Below, piece by piece: positions 16,467 to 23,144 of a DNA stretch of 36,982 nucleotides (the first letter of the stretch is position 1; the number at the start of each line of letters is the position of its first letter). The notes below the pieces were generated by a model. The model had not been told where the DNA came from. It worked only from the letters and a program-made list of their open reading frames with translations, and did not search any database. The translations under genes were made by a program, and so were the position numbers. Source of the DNA: DATJSJ01 sp035504175 (GTDB lineage: Bacteria > Pseudomonadota > Alphaproteobacteria > Acetobacterales > Acetobacteraceae); contig DATJSJ010000051.1 in the NCBI GenBank assembly GCA_035504175.1, positions 1 through 36,982 on the forward strand, written 5' to 3'.

Positions 16467-17111
16467 ATGGCAGGCAACGGTAACGGCAGCGAGGGCGGCG
16501 ACGGCGGCGAGGGCGCGCCGAAGTCGACTCTGCTCAGCGATCCCTTCCTCGGCGAGACCCTGATCGCCAACGCCACGGTGCGGTTGTTCGGGCGTATCTT
16601 CGCCGGCCTGTCCCTGAACCCGCGCGAACTGCAGGCGGCCCGCGACAGCACCGGATCGCAAAATCCGCTGGTCACCCAGCTCAACCCCAGCAAAGACCCG
16701 CAACTCGCCCGCATCTACGGGTTCAGCTACCTGGGGAACTACTACAAGCTGGCGGCGCCGACCGTGCTGCTGGTGCACGGCCCGGGTTTCGAGGTGCCAC
16801 CGACGATCGAGAAGATCGGCCTGTCGATCGTGGGCGTCGAGTTCAAGGACGAGACCTTTGCCGCCGACGTCCGCATGTGGGCGTATGACGATATCGACTT
16901 TTCCGTCCGCATCGACATCACCTCCGGCTGGCTGACCGACATCCTGCTCGCGCCGGAGATGTCGGACGCCAACAACGTCACCGGCGGCCTGTGCGGCAAT
17001 GGCGGCGGGTCAGGTCTGGTGGGCCGTTCCTCGATGGTGGGCCGCTCCTCGCTCGTGGGTCGCTCGTCCCTGGTCGGGCGGTCGTCCATGGCCGGCAGCC
17101 AGGGTGGCTAG
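16467..17111 (+). CDS. candidate RiPP precursor with C-terminal [LM]VGRSS repeats
   Basis: A 214-residue protein I do not recognise. The first 20 residues are Gly/Glu/Asn-rich. Residues about 25-165 look like a folded, strand-rich domain (APTVLLVHGPGFEVPP, DFSVRIDITSGWLTDILL). After ANNVTGGLCGNGGGSG (residues 168-183, with the only Cys at 176) come four consecutive hexapeptides L/M-VGRSS (184-207) and a final MAGSQGG. Codons of the repeats differ, so the peptide sequence is under selection. It is the last gene of the cyclase-YcaO-TfuA-protease block, 78 bases after the protease, with a near-ideal AAGGAGGA. By position and tail it is the likely substrate of YcaO/TfuA. The leader-like part is longer than in most precursors, so a non-RiPP structural role is possible. 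Confidence 0.75.
   Translation: MAGNGNGSEGGDGGEGAPKSTLLSDPFLGETLIANATVRLFGRIFAGLSLNPRELQAARDSTGSQNPLVTQLNPSKDPQLARIYGFSYLGNYYKLAAPTVLLVHGPGFEVPPTIEKIGLSIVGVEFKDETFAADVRMWAYDDIDFSVRIDITSGWLTDILLAPEMSDANNVTGGLCGNGGGSGLVGRSSMVGRSSLVGRSSLVGRSSMAGSQGG
17016..17087 (+). repeat. four in-frame 18-base repeats encoding [LM]VGRSS
   Basis: Units lie at 17016-17033, 17034-17051, 17052-17069 and 17070-17087. They encode LVGRSS, MVGRSS, LVGRSS and LVGRSS. Val, Gly, Arg and Ser codons vary between units (for example cgt, cgc, cgc, cgg for Arg), so the array is old or selected at protein level rather than a recent slippage product. A degenerate fifth start (MAGS) follows. Confidence 0.9.
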
Positions 17112-17260
17112 CCCGCGCACGATCGCCGGACGCGGAGGCACGGAAGGCGCAGATATCGGCCTGAAAACAAGGGGCCGGACCGGAAGCGCCCGGAATGGTT
17201 CGTGCGATCGCGGCTCGGCGGCTTTGCCCGCGGTAATCGGCTCGCGCGTGCGACGCTCTG

Positions 17261-17992
17261 CTACAACGCTTCCGCCGCTGCCCCTTCCGGCAGCAGCGCG
17301 GCCAGCGCCTTCGCATCGGTGATGGTGACGCGGCCGGGGGTCAGGGACACCCAGCCCGCCTCCTCCCACTCGCGCAGCTTCTTGTTCACCGTCTCGCGCG
17401 TGGCACCGATGATCTCGCCGAGCGCGCCCTGGGTGATGTCGAGCCGCGGCACCGCGCGCCCGGCGGTCATGCCGAGCAGGCTCGCCGCCAGGCGCGTCGC
17501 GCTGTCATGGAACAGCATGCCCTCGAGCTGGGCGCTGGTCGCGCGCAGCCGGTCGCACAGCACCGCGATGATGCGCAAAGCGAGGTCGGGATCGCGCTGC
17601 ATCCGCGCCAGCAGGTCGCGCCGGTCCAGCACCAGCAGCCTGCCGTTGGTCATCGCCGTCGCGTCGGCGCTGCGCGGCCGCCCGTCCAGCAGCGCGATCT
17701 CGCCGAAGATCTCGCCCGCCTTGAGGATGCGCAGCACCTGGTCGCGGCCGGCGGCGCCGGTCAATGCGATCCGCACCTCGCCGGCCAGCACCGCGAGCAG
17801 GAACCCGCCCGGATCGCCGCGGCGGAACAGCACCTCGCCGCGGCTCATGGTGCGCTCGCGCGCGCCGGTTGCCAACGCCTCCAGATCCGCCTCGGGAAGC
17901 CCCGCGAACAGCGGGTTGCCCCGCAGCACCCGGGCACGCGGCCCTGCCGGCGTCGCCGGATGTTCGGTCTGGGTGTCCAAAGCTGCCTCCAT
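17261..17992 (-). CDS. Crp/Fnr-family transcription regulator
   Basis: A 243-residue Crp-like regulator. The cyclic-nucleotide-binding beta roll covers residues about 28-130 and keeps the phosphate-binding cassette GEIALLDGRPRSA (G97, E98, R107, S108), so cAMP or cGMP binding is plausible. No Fnr-type Cys cluster is seen. The C-terminal helix-turn-helix reads ITQGALGEIIGATRETVNKK; R199 and E200 align with the residues by which E. coli CRP reads TGTGA half-sites. The start at 17992 has GAGG about eight bases upstream. It is convergent with the cyclase/YcaO operon, and perfect TGTGA-N6-TCACA sites flank it at 16384-16399 and 18508-18523. Those are likely targets; this is inference. Confidence 0.93.
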   Translation of the reverse strand: MEAALDTQTEHPATPAGPRARVLRGNPLFAGLPEADLEALATGARERTMSRGEVLFRRGDPGGFLLAVLAGEVRIALTGAAGRDQVLRILKAGEIFGEIALLDGRPRSADATAMTNGRLLVLDRRDLLARMQRDPDLALRIIAVLCDRLRATSAQLEGMLFHDSATRLAASLLGMTAGRAVPRLDITQGALGEIIGATRETVNKKLREWEEAGWVSLTPGRVTITDAKALAALLPEGAAAEAL

Positions 17993-18195
17993 CGCAGGAC
18001 CTCGATCCTAGGGCATCATCCGGCCGAACGGAATCGCCCGCTCGGATGAGCAATGAGTTCCGGAGCCAAAGTAAGCCAAAACAAGAGATTCGCGCGGCCG
18101 CGTCGCGAAAAACCAGATGTCGGGCGCAGACCCGGGCGCGGACCGGCGACCATGCGCCGAGGCCGCCGCCCGGGAGGGCTGCACCATCCGACCGG

Positions 18196-18390
18196 TTACG
18201 GGCCGAGCACGAGCGGAACGCCGGCGCCATCGGGGAGCGGGGGCGCGGCGCCGGACGCAATGACGACCCACGACGCGACGAACAGCGCCACGCAGGCGAG
18301 CGCCGCCCGACACCATCCGGATACTCTGTAAGCGCGCACGCGACGTTGCGGAACCGCGCGGTCAGCGAACGATGCGTTCCAGCTCGCCAT
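18196..18390 (-). CDS. possible small membrane or secreted protein (weak)
   Basis: A 64-residue frame from the ATG at 18390. It has a basic N-terminal part, one hydrophobic helix (CRAALACVALFVASWVVIAS) and a short tail (GAAPPLPDGAGVPLVLGP), so it could be a signal-anchored peptide. A GGAGG lies about ten bases before the ATG. In such GC-rich DNA open frames arise by chance, and there is no family match I can name. If real, it would be transcribed away from the CRP-like sites. Confidence 0.22.
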   Translation of the reverse strand: MASWNASFADRAVPQRRVRAYRVSGWCRAALACVALFVASWVVIASGAAPPLPDGAGVPLVLGP

Positions 18391-18481
18391 CGTCCCGATC
18401 CTCCATGCCACTGCATCCGAAACCGACCGGCCGCATTGCCTGCGGCCGCGGCGGACCATGCCGCGTGGCGTGGTGCGGCGC

Positions 18482-18497
18482 AGTGAGGGCGGTCACA
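18482..18497. promoter_or_regulatory. CRP-like site, upstream copy
   Basis: AGTGA-N6-TCACA, nine of ten core bases of the CRP consensus. It lies 26 bases (centre to centre) before the perfect site at 18508-18523, so two dimers could bind with two to three helical turns between them. Confidence 0.5.
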
Positions 18498-18507
18498 AGC
18501 GCCGCGC

Positions 18508-18523
18508 TGTGACGCCCGTCACA
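18508..18523. promoter_or_regulatory. perfect CRP consensus site before the GNAT gene
   Basis: TGTGA-N6-TCACA, ten of ten core bases. A TAGCAT at 18546-18551 could be the -10. With a start near 18557 the site centre would sit at about -41.5, the class II activator position in E. coli. The GNAT ATG is at 18576. Confidence 0.65.
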
Positions 18524-18575
18524 TCCGGCCGCTTCGGCCCCTGCATAGCATCGCCGCGTTTTCGGGGGGCGAGGC

Positions 18576-19148
18576 ATGAAAATCCGGGTGGACTTCGTCT
18601 GCCGCGACGTGGCCGCGGCCGAACTCGATCAGGTCATGGCAATCCAAGCCGCTGAGCGGACCGGCGGTGATGCGGAGTGTCTGTCCGAGGAGCCGGCGCG
18701 CCAGGCCCGACGGCTCCGCGGCATGCTGCGCCGGCGCGTGCCGTTCCGCGTCGCCGTACGCGGGTCAGAGGTACTTGGGTACGCGCATGCAGTCCCCTAC
18801 CAGGCCGGCCGCGGCTACGCGCACTGCGTGCAGGATGTGATCTGCGTGCGCGAGGGCGATCGCGGGCGCGGGATCGGCACCATCCTGCTGGGCGATTTCC
18901 TGTTTGCCTGCCGGCAGGCGCGGCTGCGCCAGGTGGTCGCCTTCCTGCTCGCCGAAGACCACGCGGGGCTTGCCCTGCACGAAAAGCTGGGCTTCGTCCC
19001 GTTCGGCCGGCACCGCAATGCCTGCCTGGGCGGCGGCCGGCTGCACGACGTGTTGCTGCTGCGGCGCGATCTCGATCGGCTGGCGGTGGTGGGTGTGGTG
19101 GCGGAGCGGGACGCCGCCTGCGCCTGCACTCCGGCCCTCTCCGGCTGA
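18576..19148 (+). CDS. GNAT N-acetyltransferase, phosphinothricin acetyltransferase-like
   Basis: A 190-residue GNAT enzyme. Its layout is that of the PAT/MnaT group, which acetylates amino acids or their analogues: GYAHAVPYQAGRGYAHCVQD, motif A VREGDRGRGIGTILLGDF, then LHEKLGFVPFGRHRNA and a final VLLLRRDL. GGGGGGCGAGG precedes the ATG at 18576. Two CRP-like sites lie upstream, so it may be cyclic-nucleotide controlled; cAMP control of an acetyltransferase is known for E. coli patZ, a different GNAT. It could acetylate a product of the neighbouring YcaO cluster as modification or self-protection, but that is speculation; a general amino-acid acetyltransferase is the plain reading. Confidence 0.9.
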   Translation: MKIRVDFVCRDVAAAELDQVMAIQAAERTGGDAECLSEEPARQARRLRGMLRRRVPFRVAVRGSEVLGYAHAVPYQAGRGYAHCVQDVICVREGDRGRGIGTILLGDFLFACRQARLRQVVAFLLAEDHAGLALHEKLGFVPFGRHRNACLGGGRLHDVLLLRRDLDRLAVVGVVAERDAACACTPALSG

Positions 19149-19282
19149 GTCGCGGGCGCTCCGGCCGCCTTCCCCACCGGCCGGATCAGGATCGCATTGG
19201 CCGCGGCGATCGACCCGGACTGGCTATTTGTTTTCTGACCAATATAACACGCTCTCAAAGCGCAGCCTCCGGCAATCCTGAT

Positions 19283-19822
19283 CTACGATGCCGGATCCTG
19301 CGTCCGCTCGTCGCGCCCGCCCGCGCCGCCCCGCGCCGGCCCGTCCAGATAGGCGCGCGCCTGCTTATCCATGATCGCGCGCATGACCCGGCGGAACCCG
19401 TCCACCGCCTGCGGCCCGGCCTCCCGGTAGGCGGCCAGCAGCCGGTCGCGCTGCCGCTCGTACAGCCGCCGCTCGAACGCCTGGCCGGACGATGTCAGGG
19501 TGAGCAGACGCTGCCGGCGGTCGGTCCGGCCGGGCGTCTGCCGCACGTAGCCCTCGGCGACCAGCGACCCCAGCACCCGCGCCAGGCTCTGCTTGGTGAT
19601 CCGCAGAATGCCGAGCAGCTCCGTGACCGCGATGCCGGGATTGCGGCCGATGAAATGCAGCGCCCGGTGATGCGCGCGGCCGAGCCCGAGTTCCTCGAGA
19701 ATGGGATCCGCCGCGCCGGTGAAGTCGCGATAGGCGAAGAACAGCAGATCCTGGGCCAGCCGCATCTCCTCCTCGCGCAGGAACAGCAGCCCGGCCCCGG
19801 CCTGCGGCTTGCCGTCATTCAT
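19283..19822 (-). CDS. MarR-family transcription regulator
   Basis: A 179-residue winged-helix regulator of the MarR family. The core shows HHRALHFIGRNPGIAVTELL, recognition helix region ITKQSLARVLGSLVAEGYV, and the wing RQTPGRTDRRQRLLTLTSSG. The C-terminal helices form the dimer interface, ending in a disordered Gly/Arg tail. The start at 19822 is divergent from the aminotransferase gene across 115 bases, which contain a perfect CTGTCT-N5-AGACAG palindrome. The usual arrangement would have it repress itself and the aminotransferase gene until a small ligand binds; the ligand is unknown. Confidence 0.93.
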   Translation of the reverse strand: MNDGKPQAGAGLLFLREEEMRLAQDLLFFAYRDFTGAADPILEELGLGRAHHRALHFIGRNPGIAVTELLGILRITKQSLARVLGSLVAEGYVRQTPGRTDRRQRLLTLTSSGQAFERRLYERQRDRLLAAYREAGPQAVDGFRRVMRAIMDKQARAYLDGPARGGAGGRDERTQDPAS

Positions 19823-19857
19823 GCATCGCCCCGGCGTCTGGAGGCATGGCTGTCATA

Positions 19858-19874
19858 CTGTCTGCATAAGACAG
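19858..19874. promoter_or_regulatory. candidate MarR operator
   Basis: CTGTCT-GCATA-AGACAG, a perfect 6-base inverted repeat with a 5-base spacer in the gap between the divergent marR-like and ilvE-like genes. The flanking bases extend partial symmetry (AT on the left, AT on the right). A TTGACT at 19880-19885 just beyond it could be a -35 for the aminotransferase, though no good -10 is seen at the right spacing. Size and location suit a MarR dimer. Confidence 0.55.
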
Positions 19875-19937
19875 GATTGTTGACTTAAAGGAAGAGGCAT
19901 CCTACCTCAGGATAATAAAATTGCGCGGAGGCACTCC

Positions 19938-20837
19938 ATGGCGCTCGTTCCTTTCGACGACCGCGACGGCTGGATCTGGTTCGACGGGCGGCTGGTGCCC
20001 TGGCGCGACGCCAGGCTGCACGTCCTGTCGCATGGTCTGCATTACGCGAGCGCGGTGTTCGAGGGCCAGCGCTGCTATTCCGGCCATGTCTTCAAGCTGC
20101 GTGAGCATACCGACCGGCTGATCAATTCTGGCCGCATCCTGGGCTTCGAGATCCCCTGGACCGCGGACGAGATCGACGCCGCCTGCGCCGAATTGCTGCG
20201 CGCCAACCAGCTGACCGAGGCCTATGTGCGGCCGATCGCCTGGCGCGGCTCGGAGATGCTGGCGGTGTCCGCCCAGCACACGAAGATCCACCTGGCCATG
20301 GCCTGCTGGGCCTGGCCGAATCTGTTCGGCGCCGACCGGATGGCCGGCGTGCGGCTCGGGATCGGCCGGTGGAAACGCCCGCACCCGGAGACTGCGCCCA
20401 CCGCCGCCAAGGCGGCCGGGCTGTATGAGATCGGCACGCTCTCCAAGCACGCGGCGGAAGCCGAGGGCTGGACCGACGCGCTGATGCTCGACTGGCGCGG
20501 CCAGATCTCCGAGGCGACCGGCGCCAATATCTTCCTCGTCATCGACGGAGAGATTCACACGCCGGTGCCGGATTGCTTCCTCGACGGCATCACGCGGCGC
20601 ACCGTCATGGGCATCGCTCGCCGGCATCAGATGAAGGTGGTGGAGCGGCCGATGCCGCGCGCCGATCTTGCCCGCGCGACGGAGGTCTTCCTCGCCGGAA
20701 CCGCGGCCGAGGTCACGCCGGTGCGGCAGATCGCCGAGCACAGCTATACGCCGGGGCGCATCACCGAGACGCTGCTACGCGATTATGAGGGGCTGGTGCG
20801 ACTGCCGCCGGAGGAGGTCGCCCGGCTCGCGGCCTGA
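19938..20837 (+). CDS. ilvE: branched-chain amino acid aminotransferase
   Basis: A 299-residue fold-type IV PLP enzyme. It transfers amino groups between branched-chain amino acids and 2-oxoglutarate. The N-terminus WIWFDGRLVPWRDARLHVLS, the arm SHGLHYASAVFEG, and the cofactor lysine K158 in TAAKAAGLY agree with IlvE. The C-terminal motif ISEATGANIFLVIDGEIHTP is also typical, as is FLDGITRRTVMGIAR. GGAGG lies seven bases before the ATG. The divergent MarR gene probably regulates it. D-amino acid transaminase and aminodeoxychorismate lyase share the fold, but length and motifs favour IlvE. Confidence 0.93.
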   Translation: MALVPFDDRDGWIWFDGRLVPWRDARLHVLSHGLHYASAVFEGQRCYSGHVFKLREHTDRLINSGRILGFEIPWTADEIDAACAELLRANQLTEAYVRPIAWRGSEMLAVSAQHTKIHLAMACWAWPNLFGADRMAGVRLGIGRWKRPHPETAPTAAKAAGLYEIGTLSKHAAEAEGWTDALMLDWRGQISEATGANIFLVIDGEIHTPVPDCFLDGITRRTVMGIARRHQMKVVERPMPRADLARATEVFLAGTAAEVTPVRQIAEHSYTPGRITETLLRDYEGLVRLPPEEVARLAA

Positions 20838-20848
20838 CGCGGCCGGGC

Positions 20849-21310
20849 TCAACCGGTACCCCACCGCGCGGCGGCGGCATCGTCCGCCGCCCGCGCGGCG
20901 ACCCACTCCGCTGCGCCGTCCGCGAACTCCTCCCGCTTCCAGAACGGCGCGCGGGTTTTCAACCAGTCGATCAGGAACCCGGTCGCCTCGAGCGACGCGG
21001 CGCGGTGCCGGGCCGCGGCCAGTACCAGGACGATATTGTCGCCGGGCAAAAGCCGTCCGACGCGGTGCATCACCGTGCAGCCGAGCAGTGCCCAGCGCGT
21101 CTCGGCTTCCGCGGCAAGACGCCCGATCGCCCGTTCCGTCATGCCGGGATAATGTTCGAGTGTCATCGCCGTCAGGCGGCGGCTGCCATCCGCCTCCCGC
21201 ACGCGCCCGATGAAGCAGCCGGTGCCGCCGATATCGGCGCGGCCCGAGACGAGCGCCGAGAATTCGGCCCCGACATCGAAATCCTCGGACTGGATGCGGA
21301 TCAGCGGCAT
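20849..21310 (-). CDS. moaE: molybdopterin synthase, large catalytic subunit
   Basis: Transfers sulfur from MoaD thiocarboxylate to precursor Z to form molybdopterin. The 153-residue protein has the family core FIGRVREADGSRRLTAMTLEHY, a VMHRVGRLLPGDNIVLV stretch and the catalytic lysine region KTRAPFWKREEF. The start at 21310 (MPLIRIQSEDF) gives the standard N-terminus; an in-frame start at 21373 would add 21 residues. It follows moaD by 112 bases on the same strand. Confidence 0.96.
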   Translation of the reverse strand: MPLIRIQSEDFDVGAEFSALVSGRADIGGTGCFIGRVREADGSRRLTAMTLEHYPGMTERAIGRLAAEAETRWALLGCTVMHRVGRLLPGDNIVLVLAAARHRAASLEATGFLIDWLKTRAPFWKREEFADGAAEWVAARAADDAAAARWGTG

Positions 21311-21422
21311 TCCGCCGCCTGGCGAAGCGAGCAAGGCGCAGCGGTCCGCCCCGACAAGTTCGCAACCGCGCAAACGTCGCGGAATCCCGCGCTCCGGGGC
21401 CGCCCCGATCCCGGGGGAAAAC

Positions 21423-21677
21423 TCATCCCCCTGTCACCGGCGGAAAGAAGGCAATCTCGTCGCCGTCGCCGATCGGCGCATCAGGATCGGCGAATTCCTG
21501 GTTCACCGCGACGCGAACGAGGCGGGAGTTCGCGAAGGCGGCCGCGTGCGCCGGATCGCGCTCCTGCAGCCACGCCATCAGAGCGCCGACTGTGGCAACA
21601 CCGGCCGGCAACGGCAGCGCCTCCTCGGCGCGCCCGACCCGCTCCCGCAGCCACGCGAAATACAGCACCCGCACCAT
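21423..21677 (-). CDS. moaD: molybdopterin synthase sulfur-carrier subunit
   Basis: An 84-residue ubiquitin-fold sulfur carrier ending in the required GG (IAFFPPVTGG), which is adenylated and thiocarboxylated. It starts with VRVLYFAWLRERVG, a normal MoaD strand. AGGGGA precedes the ATG at 21677. Eight bases separate its ATG from the stop of the upstream lipoprotein gene, so the two are co-transcribed. MoaD is also a candidate sulfur carrier for other pathways; no other small carrier is seen near the YcaO/TfuA genes. Confidence 0.96.
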   Translation of the reverse strand: MVRVLYFAWLRERVGRAEEALPLPAGVATVGALMAWLQERDPAHAAAFANSRLVRVAVNQEFADPDAPIGDGDEIAFFPPVTGG

Positions 21678-21685
21678 CGAATCCC

Positions 21686-22309
21686 CTATTTGGGCGTCGG
21701 CACGGTCTGCACCTGCCCGTTCGGCAAAATAAGCGTGCTGGTGCCGTTGCCGTTCGGGATGAGGATCCCCTGACCGCCGCCCCCGGGAGGCGTCACCGTC
21801 TGCACGTTGCCCGACTTGCCGGTGGTGATCGCCGGTCCGTTCGGGGTTTGCACCGGCTGGCCGGACTCCGGCACGGCGGGCGTCGGGATCTCCGGCGAGA
21901 TCGGCGGCAGGTTCGGCAAGGGTGGCAGGCCCGGCTGGACGTTGCCCGGCGGAGTCGAACTGCCGTGGGGCGTCACACCGGGCTCGGTGTGGCCATAGTT
22001 TGGCGGCAGCACGCCGGTCCCCGGCGGTGGCATCGAGGGGTTCAGCCCCTGCTCACGCTCCACCTCGCCGAGCGTCGGCATCGGCGGCGGCGGCCCCGGC
22101 CACATATTGCCCGGTTCCGGCGTCAGAGGCTCGACCTGGACCGGCGCTCCCTCGACCCGGTGGATCGTTTCGGATGCCCCGATCGGCTCGTTCGGGTTGG
22201 TACCCGGCAGGCTGAACGTGTCGCCGGCGAAGGTGCCGAAGCCCTGGCAGCCGGCCAACGCCAAAGTCATCCCGACCAGGGACGGGCCGAGCAGGACGAG
22301 TCGCCGCAT
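21686..22309 (-). CDS. Pro/Gly-rich lipoprotein of unknown function
   Basis: A 207-residue predicted lipoprotein. The start at 22309 gives a signal peptide MRRLVLLGPSLVGMTLALAGC with lipobox LAGC at the end, so Cys-21 would be lipidated. The mature part is low in complexity and rich in Pro, Gly, Asn and Thr (for example PGPPPPMPTLGEVE, LPPLPNLPPISPEIPTP). The C-terminus has two short strand-like copies, ILIPNGNGTSTLILPNGQVQ. It is probably periplasmic or outer-membrane anchored and extended. No family is recognised. It sits between mobB and moaD but has no evident link to cofactor synthesis. Confidence 0.82.
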   Translation of the reverse strand: MRRLVLLGPSLVGMTLALAGCQGFGTFAGDTFSLPGTNPNEPIGASETIHRVEGAPVQVEPLTPEPGNMWPGPPPPMPTLGEVEREQGLNPSMPPPGTGVLPPNYGHTEPGVTPHGSSTPPGNVQPGLPPLPNLPPISPEIPTPAVPESGQPVQTPNGPAITTGKSGNVQTVTPPGGGGQGILIPNGNGTSTLILPNGQVQTVPTPK

Positions 22310-22377
22310 CAATGAAAGCTCCTCCGCAGCCGGTCGGCCGCCGTGCGCCGGGACTGTGCCTGCCCCGGAACGCCCGC

Positions 22378-22932
22378 TCAAGAGCGGTTGCCTGCTCCGG
22401 CCACAACTGGCGCGCCAGTTGTGGCGTCGCCACGACGCAGCGCCATGAAGCCGAGGAGCCAGTCGGCAATCGTTGCGGGCGCGCCCAAGGGCAGCACGTG
22501 CCGCGGGCAGGTTGGCAGCAGCGAGTCGCTCGCCACGGCGACGATGTCGCCCCGACCCGGCCAGAGCGGCGGCTCGCCGAGCGCCGGACGATACACCTCG
22601 ATCTTCGGGTGCGGATGCGACCGGAACCCCTCCACCAGCACCAGGTCGACCGGCGTCATGCGTGCCAGCAACTCGGCGAGCGCGGGCTCCGCCACCGACC
22701 GCGGATGTTCGTGCAGCAAGGCCCAGCGCTCCGGCCCGGCGACCATCACCTCCAGCGCCCCGGCTTCGCGATGGCGGTGGCTGTCCTTGCCGGGGCGATC
22801 GAGATCGAAGCCGTGATGCGCGTGCTTGACGGTGGAGACGCTGAGACCGGCCGCGCGCAACAGCGGCAGCATTGCGCTCAGCAGCGTCGTCTTGCCGGCC
22901 CCGGACGGGCCGACGAGGCCGATCACCTTCAT
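22378..22932 (-). CDS. mobB: molybdopterin-guanine dinucleotide biosynthesis adapter
   Basis: A 184-residue P-loop GTP-binding protein of the MobB family, which assists MobA in attaching GMP to molybdopterin. It opens with MKVIGLVGPSGAGKTTLLSA (Walker A at about 8-16), followed by VSTVKHAHHGFDLDRPGKDS and VDLVLVEGFRSHPHPKIEVY, both diagnostic for MobB. It extends a molybdenum-cofactor gene group with moaD and moaE on the same strand. No mobA or molybdoenzyme is in the window. Confidence 0.95.
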   Translation of the reverse strand: MKVIGLVGPSGAGKTTLLSAMLPLLRAAGLSVSTVKHAHHGFDLDRPGKDSHRHREAGALEVMVAGPERWALLHEHPRSVAEPALAELLARMTPVDLVLVEGFRSHPHPKIEVYRPALGEPPLWPGRGDIVAVASDSLLPTCPRHVLPLGAPATIADWLLGFMALRRGDATTGAPVVAGAGNRS

Positions 22933-23144
22933 CGGCCGGTCAGGCCATGATCGCCAGCGACGGCATCGCGGAAGGCGTCAGTCACGGCCTGAAGGCAATC
23001 ATCGAGTCCCGGATCGCAGAGCACGGTCAGAGCGATCCTGGTCGGGCAGCGATCCCGATCGCGCGGTCTCGTTCGATCGGATACGCCCGCGCGCCGGAGC
23101 GGCGAGAGCGGATGGGCTGCAGCGAGGTGAACCAGCTTCCGGCC

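Larger units (their letters stand above)
17993..18575. other. regulatory intergenic region with two CRP-like sites
   Basis: A 583-base gap between the divergent crp-like and GNAT genes. It contains the tandem CRP-like sites at 18482-18523. The only coding candidate I see is the weak minus-strand frame at 18196-18390. The crp-proximal part (17993-18190) shows no clear operator. Confidence 0.5.

Noticed and set aside
12392..17111. Calling the cluster trifolitoxin
   Set aside because: Only the YcaO/TfuA pairing is shared; the substrate protein and protease do not resemble the tfx genes I know, so the name would be misleading.
16467..17111. CRISPR or satellite-type repeat
   Set aside because: The 18-base units are in frame, contiguous and differ at synonymous positions, so they are peptide repeats rather than a DNA array.
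19149..19282. Terminator between the convergent GNAT and MarR genes
   Set aside because: The gap has an A/T-rich stretch but no stable hairpin beside it.
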